From: Pseudomonas huaxiensis
GTDB lineage: Bacteria; Pseudomonadota; Gammaproteobacteria; Pseudomonadales; Pseudomonadaceae
Direction of reading: 5' to 3'
DNA: 64,000 nt
Assembly: GCF_003231275.1 (NCBI RefSeq)
Contig: NZ_QKVL01000009.1
Span: 1-64,000 of the forward strand
Positions 32,337-41,372 of the stretch are shown here, piece after piece. The first letter of the stretch is position 1; every line of letters starts with the position of its first letter. A program made the position numbers and the translations under genes. Below the pieces are notes generated by a model that made no database searches, was not told the DNA's origin, and saw nothing but the letters and a program-made list of their open reading frames with translations.

Positions 32337-35164
32337 GCCGAGCGTCCTCTCAGCGGAAAGTGTTTATCCGGCGAGGCCCGCCCGGTCGCGATATAAATCA
32401 GTGGGGGCAGAATACCGCCGCAATTGAAACATGCCGGGAAATCCGCGCCGAGCCCATACCCTTTGCCGGCCACCAGCCGTTCAGTGAAGACATAGGTCTC
32501 ACTCAAGACTTTATTGATGCCTTCCGGCGGCGTTTGGTTCAGCAGCGCGTTGACTGCCTGAACTTCCGCATGCAAGCCGGGAATACCTGCGCCGATAGGA
32601 ATTTTGAAGTTGTTCTCTTCGATATGCCCCCTGATGCGTTTTTCGATGAAGGGGTGCAGCTCCTGCTGGTTCTGCTGATAAGCCTGTTTTATTCCCTTTA
32701 GAAGCGCATTGGTGTTGCTGACCAGATAGTAGCCAAGGTCTCCCAACGATGGCCTGCTCGGGCCAGGATGTCGGTCGGTGCTGCGGGGGGCGTAGCGGCT
32801 GAGCGTTGCCATCGTGGTTTGTTTCAGGGGCAAGACTCCCGGGAAGGTATTTTTCCCGATCGGGCTTCCTGAAAAATTGGTGAAGCCATCGACGGAGATC
32901 GAGGGCGTTTCAACATAGGCGCCAGCATGGGCCGCGCTGGTCTTCAGTTTTGCCTCCGTCATCAGGCCCGGATGCGCGTCAAGGTACTTCTGGCGCTGGC
33001 TGGCCTTGATGCGTTGCAAGTCCATCGAGTTTTTTCTTGCCGCACCCAGAATCGTCTGGGTTTTCTCCGAAAAGTCGCTGCGCCTGCGGGCCATTCCCGG
33101 TGCGAGGTGCAGCGCGGTCGTCATGATCTGGCGCTGGTCTACCGAGTGCAGGGCCAGATCTAGCGCCTCCATTGCTCGCTCCTTGCGCGCGAGACCGTGA
33201 TCATCGCTGAACCTGAGTGGGTTGTTGGCAACCATGCAGAACAGGTTCAGCCCATCCACATCCCCGGCCGGATCCGGATTGATCCACCGCGCCAGCCATG
33301 GCGCGTAGTAGCGAAAACCATAGTCGTACAGTCCGCTGGCATCCCGTTCTTTACCCGCGTATCGGCGCACCTTGTAGCCCGCTTCCACAGCGGAATGCGC
33401 CGCCCACCAGGCGGTGCCGCCGAACGGGTAATAGCCTTCGTGGCTGATGATCCTCGCTTCGTCATCCAGTTCCAGGGCGCTGCTATCGAGGTGATCGCCG
33501 AGGCTGTAGCGCAGTTGCGGGGTGTCGATACCCTCGGGGTTGCCTTCGTGCCAGTGCAGGCAGCGCACTGCGCAGCGCCCGGCCTGGACGGTGGCCACGC
33601 TCAGGCGTTCACCCTCACGATTGCGTATTTCCAGGCCCGGCAGATAGCGCACCTCACTGCGCTGCTGGCGACCGCCAACCAGGCGTGTGGTGACTTTACG
33701 CAGCCGCAGACCATCGCCGCCGTAGCGGTAGTGCTCTTCATCGTTTTCGCCACGCTCGCGGGCCACCTGGCGGGTGCCGTGCAACTGATTGCGCGCATTC
33801 CAGCGCAAGGGCTGGCCGGCGTGCAGATTCAGCAGGTTGCCGTTGCTGTCGAATCCGGCACGGGGATCTTCCGGGGCGACGCCATCGATCCACGGCAATG
33901 CGTGGTTGCTGTCGTCCGCCACCGCCATGTGGCGGGTGTACGCCTGCCCGCCGATGTGTTTGAGGCTGAGCAGGTTGCCGCTGGCGTCGTATTCGTAGTG
34001 CTGGCGGTAGTTGAGCAGGCGGCTGGTATCGCCGGGTGCCGGGGTCAGTGGCGGCAGATCGGGGTTGATCAGCGCCCCCACGGCCTCGCGGCCAGTAGCT
34101 TCGATCAGGCGGTAGAGGGAGTCGTAGCGGAAGGTGCTGACCGGGTCGACTTTCTGATTGGAAAAATGGCTGACCGGTTGGCTGAGGTCTTCGATACGCA
34201 GCACGTTGCCGACCCGGTCATAGGCGTAGATCAGCTCTTGCAGGGCGCTGCGCCCGGGGCGGCTGGCATTCAAGCGTTGCAGGCGGCCGTCGGCGGGATC
34301 GTAGTGAGCGTGGCTGATGACGCCGTTGCCGGCGGTCTGTGTTTCGACCTGTCCGAAAGCGTTGTAGTGGATGGCGCGAAGCAGGTCGTGTTCGCTGCCG
34401 TTCTCTAGTCGCAGGGTGATAGCCGCCAGCTCTCCGGCCACGTTGGTGCGTGAGCGCTGGCGGTTGCCGAGGGCATCGGTCTGTTCCAGCACCTCACCCA
34501 GCGGGCCGTGGAGAAAGACGGTGCGCGCGCCGTCGCCGGGTTCCAGCAGGGCATCGCGTTCGCCGGTTGCGGCGGGCCAGTCGGGCTGGTCGAGGTCGGC
34601 CAGGAAGTGGCGAATCTCGCTCTGTTCCGCGCCGCCCAGGCTGTAGTCGGGAATCAGGCGGCTGCCGGCTTCATCGTCGTGGCGCAGCAAGCGACCGCAG
34701 CGGTTGTTGGTTGATTCTTCGGGGCCACCGTAACTGAAACGCTCGGCAACGCGTGCGGGCTGCCCGGCTGCGGTCTCGCGAATCAGCAGCGGGCGCAGAA
34801 GCTCGTCGTAGTCGGTGTGCCAGTGGCTGTCGCGGCTGTCCCAGTTTTCCAGCGGCTGCCCGGCGTCACCGAACAGCGTCAGACGCCAGCCGCTATCGGC
34901 GCTTTCCAGCCACAACGGCTTACCGGACAGCGACGACAACAGCGCCTGGCTGGGCAGGAGGCTGTCGTCCTGGTCCAGCCGCCGGAACAGGCGCGGATCC
35001 CATTGTCGTGACCACTGCCCGGCGGCGTCGTACCGGCTCAGGTTGATTTGGCGCTCAGCCGTCTGCTCCAAGGGGGACCGGCAGTAGGCCACGTGGCGCA
35101 ACTGCCGGCCCAGGCTGTCGTCGACGCTCAGATCAGGCGTGTGCAGGTGCATTGCGCTACGCAT
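32333..35164 (-). CDS. tccC: Tc toxin C-subunit with predicted YwqJ-type deaminase tip
   Basis: 943 residues from the ATG at 35164, preceded by GGGGA and overlapping the tcB stop by eight bases; an ATG at 35152 is less likely. RHS/YD repeats fill residues 1-630 (FRYDSLYRLIEATGR, HYEYDASGNLLSL). The core-closing motif RYYAPWLARWINPDP, then GLNLFCMVANNPLRF, ends near residue 660, where TcC proteins self-cleave. The variable tip (about 661-943) carries H865-A-E867 (LHAEVQAVNALL) and C912-FN-C915 (FPACFNCGGI). This zinc-binding HAE...CxxC pair with QAVN and the ADFPAC lead-in points to the YwqJ deaminase toxin family. The target, nucleic acid or nucleotide, is not known. The tip would be injected into a eukaryotic cell by the Tc tube. 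Confidence 0.88.
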   Translation of the reverse strand: MRSAMHLHTPDLSVDDSLGRQLRHVAYCRSPLEQTAERQINLSRYDAAGQWSRQWDPRLFRRLDQDDSLLPSQALLSSLSGKPLWLESADSGWRLTLFGDAGQPLENWDSRDSHWHTDYDELLRPLLIRETAAGQPARVAERFSYGGPEESTNNRCGRLLRHDDEAGSRLIPDYSLGGAEQSEIRHFLADLDQPDWPAATGERDALLEPGDGARTVFLHGPLGEVLEQTDALGNRQRSRTNVAGELAAITLRLENGSEHDLLRAIHYNAFGQVETQTAGNGVISHAHYDPADGRLQRLNASRPGRSALQELIYAYDRVGNVLRIEDLSQPVSHFSNQKVDPVSTFRYDSLYRLIEATGREAVGALINPDLPPLTPAPGDTSRLLNYRQHYEYDASGNLLSLKHIGGQAYTRHMAVADDSNHALPWIDGVAPEDPRAGFDSNGNLLNLHAGQPLRWNARNQLHGTRQVARERGENDEEHYRYGGDGLRLRKVTTRLVGGRQQRSEVRYLPGLEIRNREGERLSVATVQAGRCAVRCLHWHEGNPEGIDTPQLRYSLGDHLDSSALELDDEARIISHEGYYPFGGTAWWAAHSAVEAGYKVRRYAGKERDASGLYDYGFRYYAPWLARWINPDPAGDVDGLNLFCMVANNPLRFSDDHGLARKERAMEALDLALHSVDQRQIMTTALHLAPGMARRRSDFSEKTQTILGAARKNSMDLQRIKASQRQKYLDAHPGLMTEAKLKTSAAHAGAYVETPSISVDGFTNFSGSPIGKNTFPGVLPLKQTTMATLSRYAPRSTDRHPGPSRPSLGDLGYYLVSNTNALLKGIKQAYQQNQQELHPFIEKRIRGHIEENNFKIPIGAGIPGLHAEVQAVNALLNQTPPEGINKVLSETYVFTERLVAGKGYGLGADFPACFNCGGILPPLIYIATGRASPDKHFPLRGRSA

Positions 35165-38100
35165 TCTGTCCCCGCATTTCTTCCCAGGTGTCGTTTTCGT
35201 CTTCACTGATGCTGTACCACGGCAGGTAGCGCTGGCGGCGCAGGTAGCCCTTGGCGGTGAGCGTGCGCAGCACCCGGCCCTGCGGGTCGTAGAACTGTTG
35301 GTCGTTGTAGCCGAACAGGCGCAGCGAGGCATCGTTGATGTAGCGCCAGTGGTCGGCGAAATATGGGCGGTAAACCCGCACCGCCAGCCCCTTGTTGTTG
35401 TATTCGACACGCTCGCTGACCCGCCAGCGCTCGGGGCTGTCCACCAGCACGGGCTGGCCATCCTCGATCTGCAGCTCACCCCGTTCATCCACCGCGTAGG
35501 CGATGCCCGGTTCGACCTTTTGCTTGCTTTGCAGCGCCCGGCCAAAACCGTCGCTGCAACTCAGGCTGATGCGAATCTGCGCCTCGGGATCGCCGGGGTA
35601 GCGGTCGGCCAGCAGCACCGCGCTGTGCACCGGCTGGCGCGATTCGGCGGGTTGCATCCAACTGAAGGCGTCGTAGTAACAGACGCTGGCAGCCTGTTGC
35701 ACGGCGCGGGCGGGGTCAGCGATGGCGTCGGCGAGGCTGTCGCTGTCGCGCTGGTAATCGCTGATGGGCGCGAAACCCACCGGCAGGCCCGCTTCGGTGC
35801 CGTGGAAGCTACTCGCCAGCAGGCGCCCCAGACCGTCATACAGGGCTTCCTGTACATTCTGGTTGGGGTCGGTGATGTGCACCGGTTGCAAGCCGTGATA
35901 GTCGAAGCGTGCGTGGATTCGGCAGCCGTCGGGCAGGGTGATGTCGCTGATCAGGCAGTGATAGGGATCATGCCCGACCAGGGTCAGGCCGTGGCTGCGT
36001 GTCTGGCGGAACGCTACGGTGCGGTGGAAGGCGCTGGCCGGGCCGTAATGCGCGAAACCCTGGCGCACCGCCCACAGTTCCAGTTCCGGTTGCTCCGGCA
36101 GAAACGCCGGCATGCGCTCGTAGCCCAGGGTCAGCAGCTTTTCGCGCAGGTCTTCGCGGCTCATGACCCGGTCGTAGGCTTGCAGCGCGGTGTCGTTCAG
36201 CTCGGCACTTTCGAGGAAGCCGGGTAGCGCCTCGAAGGTCGCCTGACCGTCCGGCAGGTCGGTGCGGTTGGCGCTGTCGGTGGCTTGGTAGCGTTGCAGG
36301 GTCTGACCGGCGAGGGTGCGCTCGGCGTCCGCATGCAGCGGTCCTTCAGCGCTGGCGAAGTGTTCGTAGTTGCGTTTTTCGGCGGGCAGTTGCGTGCGTG
36401 GCAGCACCAGGGCGTTGCCGCGCTGGCGCCATGGCAGGGCCAGGCGCCAGCCCTGCGGGTCGGTCAGGTGGATCGCCTCGGCGCGTGATTCGTTCAAGTA
36501 GTGGCTGTACTGGGCCTCGTCATGAGCGTCGCGCCACCAGGTTTGTTCGTGTTCGCTCTCGAACGGCGGAGGATCGCTGACCTGGCGGCGCCGCGCACAG
36601 TTGATCGTGACGCTATGGGTCAGTTGGCCAAACCGGTCATGGGCGAGGTTGATCTGGTGTTGGCAGCGTGGGTCGTCGGCCTGGCGCTCGTAGTCGTGGA
36701 GTACGGTTTCCAGTGTGACCGGGAGCATCCGCGCATAGGGTTGTCGGGCGGTGGCCGGTGCCAGTTCACGTACCCGGTAACGGTGCTGCTCTACCGAGTA
36801 CGGCACGGTGCTTTCAGGTCCGTCGTCGAGGCCGTAGCGCTCACTGCGGATCGGCAGGCCGCTCAGGGCGTGGGCCTGGGCTCGGCGTTGCGCTTGGTCG
36901 GGATTGGTGATGGTCTGTTCGATCCCACTGAGGGTGTCGAACCGGCTGAGCAGGTCGGTGCCGAGCGAGGGGGCTTCATTGTCCTGCCAGAAGGTGTCGA
37001 GTGCCGGCGCGGGGTATTCGCCGGTGTGAAACCAGGTCTTGCTCAGCAGGGGTGCGGTGAAGTGTGCATCGTCGTTGCCCCGGGCACTCTCGCTGTCGGT
37101 TTGCAGCAGCAGGGCGAAGCCGCGCATCTCGCGCTCGTGGCTGTCGTAATAGCCACCCCGGTAGCGCATGCACTGGACCAGACGATTGCCGGTGATCTCG
37201 TCGAACTGGCTCTGCCGCGTCACCAGGTGCAGGGCGAAGGGCAACTGGCTGACCGGCGAATCGCCGGCCTGACGCCGCTCCTGCTTTTCGTCCAGCCATT
37301 CCTGCGCCGAACTGCGGTATTCGACGCAGCCGACCGCGCCCATGTGGTTGTCAGTGCACTGCAGCAGGTAGGGCTTGCGGGTGTTGAAGTCCAGTCGCCA
37401 GTGGCGAGGATTGATGTGCGGCACCGTCAACACCAGGCTGGCACAGCCGAGCCCTTGCAGGTCAGCGGCGCTGACCTGGCACAGGCGGTCGTAGCGCACG
37501 CCGTCCGGCCAGGGCTGCATAACCGGGGCTTCGAAGCCGGAGCCACAGCGATTCATGAACACCTGTACGCCGTCGCTGTGCAGGTACAGCAGGTCGCTGG
37601 CGCCGGAACCGTCCAGGTCGGCCAGGAGCAGGCGCGCGGCATCGAATTCGCTGTGGCTGAAGGGCAGGCTGGCGAGGTGAAAGCCCTTGCCGAAGCGCCC
37701 GCGGCCAAGGTTCGGCCAGCAACGCACTTCATCGTGGCGAATGCGAACCAGATGTTGCTGGCCGCTGCCGAGCACATCGCTGAAGGCCACCAGTTCGGCG
37801 CGGCTGTCGCCGATCAATGGCAGGTCGCCGTCGCGGTGTTCGACCTCCAGGCCCTGGCCGTACCCCTGTTCGCGGCGTGACGGATACAGCCGCACGCTAT
37901 GCGGGCCGATCAATGCCAGGTCGCGGAGGCCGCCGCCGCCCAGGTCCGCCAGTTGCGCCAAGGGATGCAGCACCTCGCTGGGTACTGCGGCAAACGGCAC
38001 GAAGGTTGACCAACTACGGTCCGGATTGAGGGTGAAAAAGCCGTTCAGCCCTGGCGCGCTGACGCACCAGTCGAGTCGGCCGTCGCCGGTCATGTCGGTC

Positions 38101-39464
38101 AGGTGCTGGCGCACCGGGCGCGAGCGGTCGGCCAGCGGGATGCGCGGCAGGAGGGTCCAGTCGCCGTAGGTCACGGCATCGGGATTGTCGTCCTCTTCGC
38201 GGCGCAGGGGTTCACGGTAATACCAGCCCTGATCATTGCCGTGCAGCACGCCGGGCAACCCTTCGCCATACAGGTCGACCAATTGGTAGCGCTCGCCGTC
38301 GTTGAGGCCCGGCATGGCCGGGAATTCGCTGAATGTGGGGCCGGACTGGTTGTCAAAGGCGCTGTAGCTGAAGTCCAGTGGCGGCAGGCTGCTGCGCTGA
38401 CCGTTGGCGGCCCAGCCTTGTTGGTGTGCGCTAGTGAGCAGGCTGTAGGACAGATCGGTAGTCTGATAGTCGAGCAGCAGGCGGGACACCAGCACCGGGT
38501 CCGGGCCCAGCTCGTCGGGGAAATGATGGAACATCAGCAATTGGCGGCACAGGCGCAGCGTGCCCAGTTCGAAACCATAGGCGAAGGTGCTGTGTGGGTC
38601 ACTGCGCACCGGCCAGGGTGTGGTCGGGGCGTAGTCTGGCGTATCGTCGATGCCGCCCGGGCGTTCACCATGGTCCAGCAGTAGGTCGAAGTGCCATTGC
38701 TGGCGCTCGATGTCGTCCGGCTGCCACAGGTACAGCCACGGATGGGCCTCGGCGTTGCCGTAACGTACTCGGCTCAGGTAACGGCGGGCGCGGAAGTCAC
38801 GCGGCGTGTCCGGCGCGAGCCCGGCCAGATCCTCGGCCTTGTACTGGTAGAGGATGTGCTCGCCGTGGGCGTTCATGCTTTCTTCCAGCAGCCATTCGCC
38901 GACCCGATGAGGATCGTCCGGATCGCAGTGGCGCGAGGCAGGGTTTCGCCCGTACAGGTGCAGGCTGCCGTCAGCCCCGTGGACCAGCCAGAAACCAGGA
39001 TCGCCGTGGTCCGCGCGCCAGTGTTCGATGCGCTCGAAGGCGCCCTCGATTCGCGGAAAATGGCGGATGACCTGATAGCGTCGATCCAGCGTCAAGCCAC
39101 GGTAGCTGTCGGTTTCGCTGAACAGCGGTGTGCCGCTGTCATCGCGCTCCACCAGCCAGGGCTGGCCATCGGGGCCGACGATCATGTCGTCGTCGGTGTA
39201 GTGCGGCACGCCTTTGCTGGTGCGCCGGGCAACGCAGCCCACCGAGAGGCTCCAGCCCATGCCGAACACGCCATTGCTGACCGTGCTTTGGTAGTTCAGC
39301 GAAAGTACCGGGGCGTAGCCACGCCCCGGCGAGAGCGGCAAGGGAATCTCGAAGGAGCCGGCACCGCTGCTTCCGGCACCGCCCCAGCCACCGCCGAGAC
39401 TCTGGATTGCGCCGCCGCCCTTGGGTAGGGCGGGCGGCGTGATAGCGGGCGTCTGATCCTGCAT
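35157..39464 (-). CDS. tcdB: Tc toxin B-subunit (SpvB/TcdB family)
   Basis: 1435 residues with an AAGGAC site at the ATG of 39464. The SpvB-type N-terminus reads GGGAIQSLGGGWGGAGSSG then FEIPLPLSPGRGYAPVLSL. FG-GAP/VCBS-like beta-propeller repeats (DMTGDGRLDWCVS, LADLDGSGASDLLYL) form the TcA-docking propeller. The TcdB mid-N and mid-C regions follow, and the C-terminus (DGLGRLLASSFHG, DPQGRVLRTL) leads into the RHS cocoon completed by TcC. TcB and TcC together encapsulate the toxic tip. tcB and tcC overlap, so they are made in equal amounts. They converge on the A genes rather than following them. Confidence 0.93.
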   Translation of the reverse strand: MQDQTPAITPPALPKGGGAIQSLGGGWGGAGSSGAGSFEIPLPLSPGRGYAPVLSLNYQSTVSNGVFGMGWSLSVGCVARRTSKGVPHYTDDDMIVGPDGQPWLVERDDSGTPLFSETDSYRGLTLDRRYQVIRHFPRIEGAFERIEHWRADHGDPGFWLVHGADGSLHLYGRNPASRHCDPDDPHRVGEWLLEESMNAHGEHILYQYKAEDLAGLAPDTPRDFRARRYLSRVRYGNAEAHPWLYLWQPDDIERQQWHFDLLLDHGERPGGIDDTPDYAPTTPWPVRSDPHSTFAYGFELGTLRLCRQLLMFHHFPDELGPDPVLVSRLLLDYQTTDLSYSLLTSAHQQGWAANGQRSSLPPLDFSYSAFDNQSGPTFSEFPAMPGLNDGERYQLVDLYGEGLPGVLHGNDQGWYYREPLRREEDDNPDAVTYGDWTLLPRIPLADRSRPVRQHLTDMTGDGRLDWCVSAPGLNGFFTLNPDRSWSTFVPFAAVPSEVLHPLAQLADLGGGGLRDLALIGPHSVRLYPSRREQGYGQGLEVEHRDGDLPLIGDSRAELVAFSDVLGSGQQHLVRIRHDEVRCWPNLGRGRFGKGFHLASLPFSHSEFDAARLLLADLDGSGASDLLYLHSDGVQVFMNRCGSGFEAPVMQPWPDGVRYDRLCQVSAADLQGLGCASLVLTVPHINPRHWRLDFNTRKPYLLQCTDNHMGAVGCVEYRSSAQEWLDEKQERRQAGDSPVSQLPFALHLVTRQSQFDEITGNRLVQCMRYRGGYYDSHEREMRGFALLLQTDSESARGNDDAHFTAPLLSKTWFHTGEYPAPALDTFWQDNEAPSLGTDLLSRFDTLSGIEQTITNPDQAQRRAQAHALSGLPIRSERYGLDDGPESTVPYSVEQHRYRVRELAPATARQPYARMLPVTLETVLHDYERQADDPRCQHQINLAHDRFGQLTHSVTINCARRRQVSDPPPFESEHEQTWWRDAHDEAQYSHYLNESRAEAIHLTDPQGWRLALPWRQRGNALVLPRTQLPAEKRNYEHFASAEGPLHADAERTLAGQTLQRYQATDSANRTDLPDGQATFEALPGFLESAELNDTALQAYDRVMSREDLREKLLTLGYERMPAFLPEQPELELWAVRQGFAHYGPASAFHRTVAFRQTRSHGLTLVGHDPYHCLISDITLPDGCRIHARFDYHGLQPVHITDPNQNVQEALYDGLGRLLASSFHGTEAGLPVGFAPISDYQRDSDSLADAIADPARAVQQAASVCYYDAFSWMQPAESRQPVHSAVLLADRYPGDPEAQIRISLSCSDGFGRALQSKQKVEPGIAYAVDERGELQIEDGQPVLVDSPERWRVSERVEYNNKGLAVRVYRPYFADHWRYINDASLRLFGYNDQQFYDPQGRVLRTLTAKGYLRRQRYLPWYSISEDENDTWEEMRGQNA

Positions 39465-39555
39465 GTCCTTGCTCCATGTCCGGTAGGCATGGGGTCAAGA
39501 GTGCACTGTTAGGCGATTTCCGTTAACTGACAAAAATAACAGGTGGGCGCACGGC

Positions 39556-40407
39556 CTATGGCGTGCCGAACAACGCAGTCCAATAGATTCCCGCGTCGCT
39601 TTTCGGGTCGGTGGCATACGCCGCGCCGAGTTCACGCAGGGCCGGGTTCATCAGGTTGGCGCAGTGGCCGGGGCTGGCCAGCCAGCCTTCGAGTACTTTG
39701 CGCGGGCTGTCGAGGCCGGCGGCGATGTTCTCGCTGATGCGCTGGCCGTTGTAGCCGGCCAGTTCGGCGCGGTCGCCGGGGGTGCGGCCGTCGCGGTCGA
39801 TATGGTCGAAGAAATTCTGGTTGGCCATGGCCCGGCTGTGACTCTGGGCGACCCCGGCCAGAGTGGCGTTCCAAGCCAGCGGGCTGGTGGCGGCCATCGC
39901 CTGGCTGCCGCACTGGCGAGGTTGGGCGCGGGCACTGTTGATCGCTTCGAGCAGTTGCTGGCCTTCACTCTGCCAGTCGCCCAGGCGCGCGCTGAGCAGT
40001 GGCCGGGCAACGACGATGCGCCATTCGCGGTCCACGCGGCTCACGCCGATATCGACGAACTGCGGGTCGAGCACCACCTGGCAGAAACTCTCGCGTATCG
40101 CCTGCATGGCGGCCGCCGCATCCCGCGGGCCGGACAGGCTGATGGCCTGGACATTGACCATGGGGTAAGTGGCCCGGGTCAGTTGCTGTTGCAGGTCGCC
40201 CATGCCGGTGACCGACAGGATCAGGCGCGGATCACTGGCCAGTGGCGGCAGTTCCAGTGAGGCCTGGCCTGCGCAGTGTTGAGGCTGGTTGCGAAAACTG
40301 TTGATCGCATCGATCAGTTGCGTCTCCTCGCTTGCCACGGCCTGACTGGCGAACAGCGGGGCCAGGCAGAACATGGCGATACGCAGGATGGATGAGCTGA
40401 CGCGCAT
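39556..40407 (-). CDS. CAP/SCP-domain secreted protein with duplicated domain
   Basis: 283 residues from the ATG at 40407 with a GGGAG site. A signal peptide ends AVA, cut after about residue 25. Residues 30-145 and 148-283 are an internal duplication (LIDAINSFRNQPQHCAGQ against LLEAINSARAQPRQCGSQ). Only the second copy has the CAP cavity motif H190, E226 (SENIAAG) and H248 (GHCANLM); the first has lost it. Bacterial CAP proteins are secreted or periplasmic with poorly known roles (possible protease, lipid or matrix binding). It has a 91-base gap to tcB and may be independent. Confidence 0.85.
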   Translation of the reverse strand: MRVSSSILRIAMFCLAPLFASQAVASEETQLIDAINSFRNQPQHCAGQASLELPPLASDPRLILSVTGMGDLQQQLTRATYPMVNVQAISLSGPRDAAAAMQAIRESFCQVVLDPQFVDIGVSRVDREWRIVVARPLLSARLGDWQSEGQQLLEAINSARAQPRQCGSQAMAATSPLAWNATLAGVAQSHSRAMANQNFFDHIDRDGRTPGDRAELAGYNGQRISENIAAGLDSPRKVLEGWLASPGHCANLMNPALRELGAAYATDPKSDAGIYWTALFGTP

Positions 40408-40615
40408 TTGAATCTCCCTTGATCTGGCGCCACGGGGCATGCTGGAAGGCCCGGTGTGGCACGTCTTGCAGTAAATCCGGCGGTCCGCGGTCATGGTCGG
40501 CCGGTGCTCCCCGGTCACTTGGGGAATGGTTGCCGTATGGCGTGCATGGTAGCCAGATATGACGTGCGCGTGTCGTCTTTGTCTGGCCCAGGGCCTTCAG
40601 GGTTCCGCATCGCTA

Positions 40616-41236
40616 TTAACGGGCGGCGCCATTCTTGGGTCGGTAAAAGACGAATTTGCCGGTCTGTGCGGTTCTGAGGAAGGTTTTCGACCAATCGGGG
40701 GAGACATTGCGGTCGTGGAAGTAAAGGGCGCCGCGGCTGTTGTCCGGCAGTTGACGGTTGAGTACCTGGCGGGCGACTTCCTTGGCCTGGAGGTATTCGT
40801 CGTCTTCCTTGATCTGGTCGGCGCGGCCGTCGCACCACCAGGAGAACTGGCACGCATGGCGCTCCGAGCCGTCCTTGACCACCGCGCAGACAGTGTCGGG
40901 GAACCCGTCGTGCCCGACGCGGTTGAGCACCACATTGGCCACCGCCTGCATGTCGGCGCTGCTGGCGCCCTTGGATTCCCAATAGATGGTCCGGGCCAGG
41001 CAGGTCAGGGTGTCGTCGAGGGGCGCGGCGCCTTGCGGGTCCACCGCCTTGGCTTCGGTAGCGGTGATGGTCTCGCTGGGGGCCGGTTTGGCAGGAGCAG
41101 CCTGCGTCGCGACCGCGTGCTCCAGCGCTTCGGCTTTCTCTTCCGCCTTGGCGGCAACGGCGGGGTCGGCCGCACCGGCGGTGGCGCTGAGCACAAGCGT
41201 GATGGTCAAGCAGATGGCATTCAGCATGAGGCGCAT
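40616..41236 (-). CDS. SleB-type cell wall hydrolase (Hydrolase_2)
   Basis: 206 residues from the ATG at 41236, which has GGAAGGG upstream; longer frames to 41749 run antisense to the LysR gene. The signal peptide is MRLMLNAICLTITLVL...AGA. An alanine- and glutamate-rich linker (25-70) precedes the hydrolase domain: LARTIYWESKG with the likely catalytic E87, then AVANVVLNRVGHDGFPDTVCAVV and QFSWWCDG. The C-terminus GALYFHDRNVSPDW is also typical. Proteins of this fold cleave peptidoglycan in the periplasm; a housekeeping wall-remodelling role is likely. A Gram-negative host does not make the SleB spore cortex substrate. Confidence 0.85.
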   Translation of the reverse strand: MRLMLNAICLTITLVLSATAGAADPAVAAKAEEKAEALEHAVATQAAPAKPAPSETITATEAKAVDPQGAAPLDDTLTCLARTIYWESKGASSADMQAVANVVLNRVGHDGFPDTVCAVVKDGSERHACQFSWWCDGRADQIKEDDEYLQAKEVARQVLNRQLPDNSRGALYFHDRNVSPDWSKTFLRTAQTGKFVFYRPKNGAAR

Positions 41237-41372
41237 GATCGAACCCTTCCCGCAACAGGCGCTACCTGACTCGGTAGACCTTCGATGACGTTCAATCATT
41301 CCGGGGTTGCCGCCGGACGGTAGCGTTGCGCTTGTTTTTTCGCAGCAGCAGGTGGCCAGTGGCGGCGTCAGC

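Noticed and set aside
36501..37880. 459-codon plus-strand frame across the TcB gene, with a similar one at 33197-34408 across TcC
   Set aside because: Both are antisense shadows of RHS/SpvB genes and lack domains.
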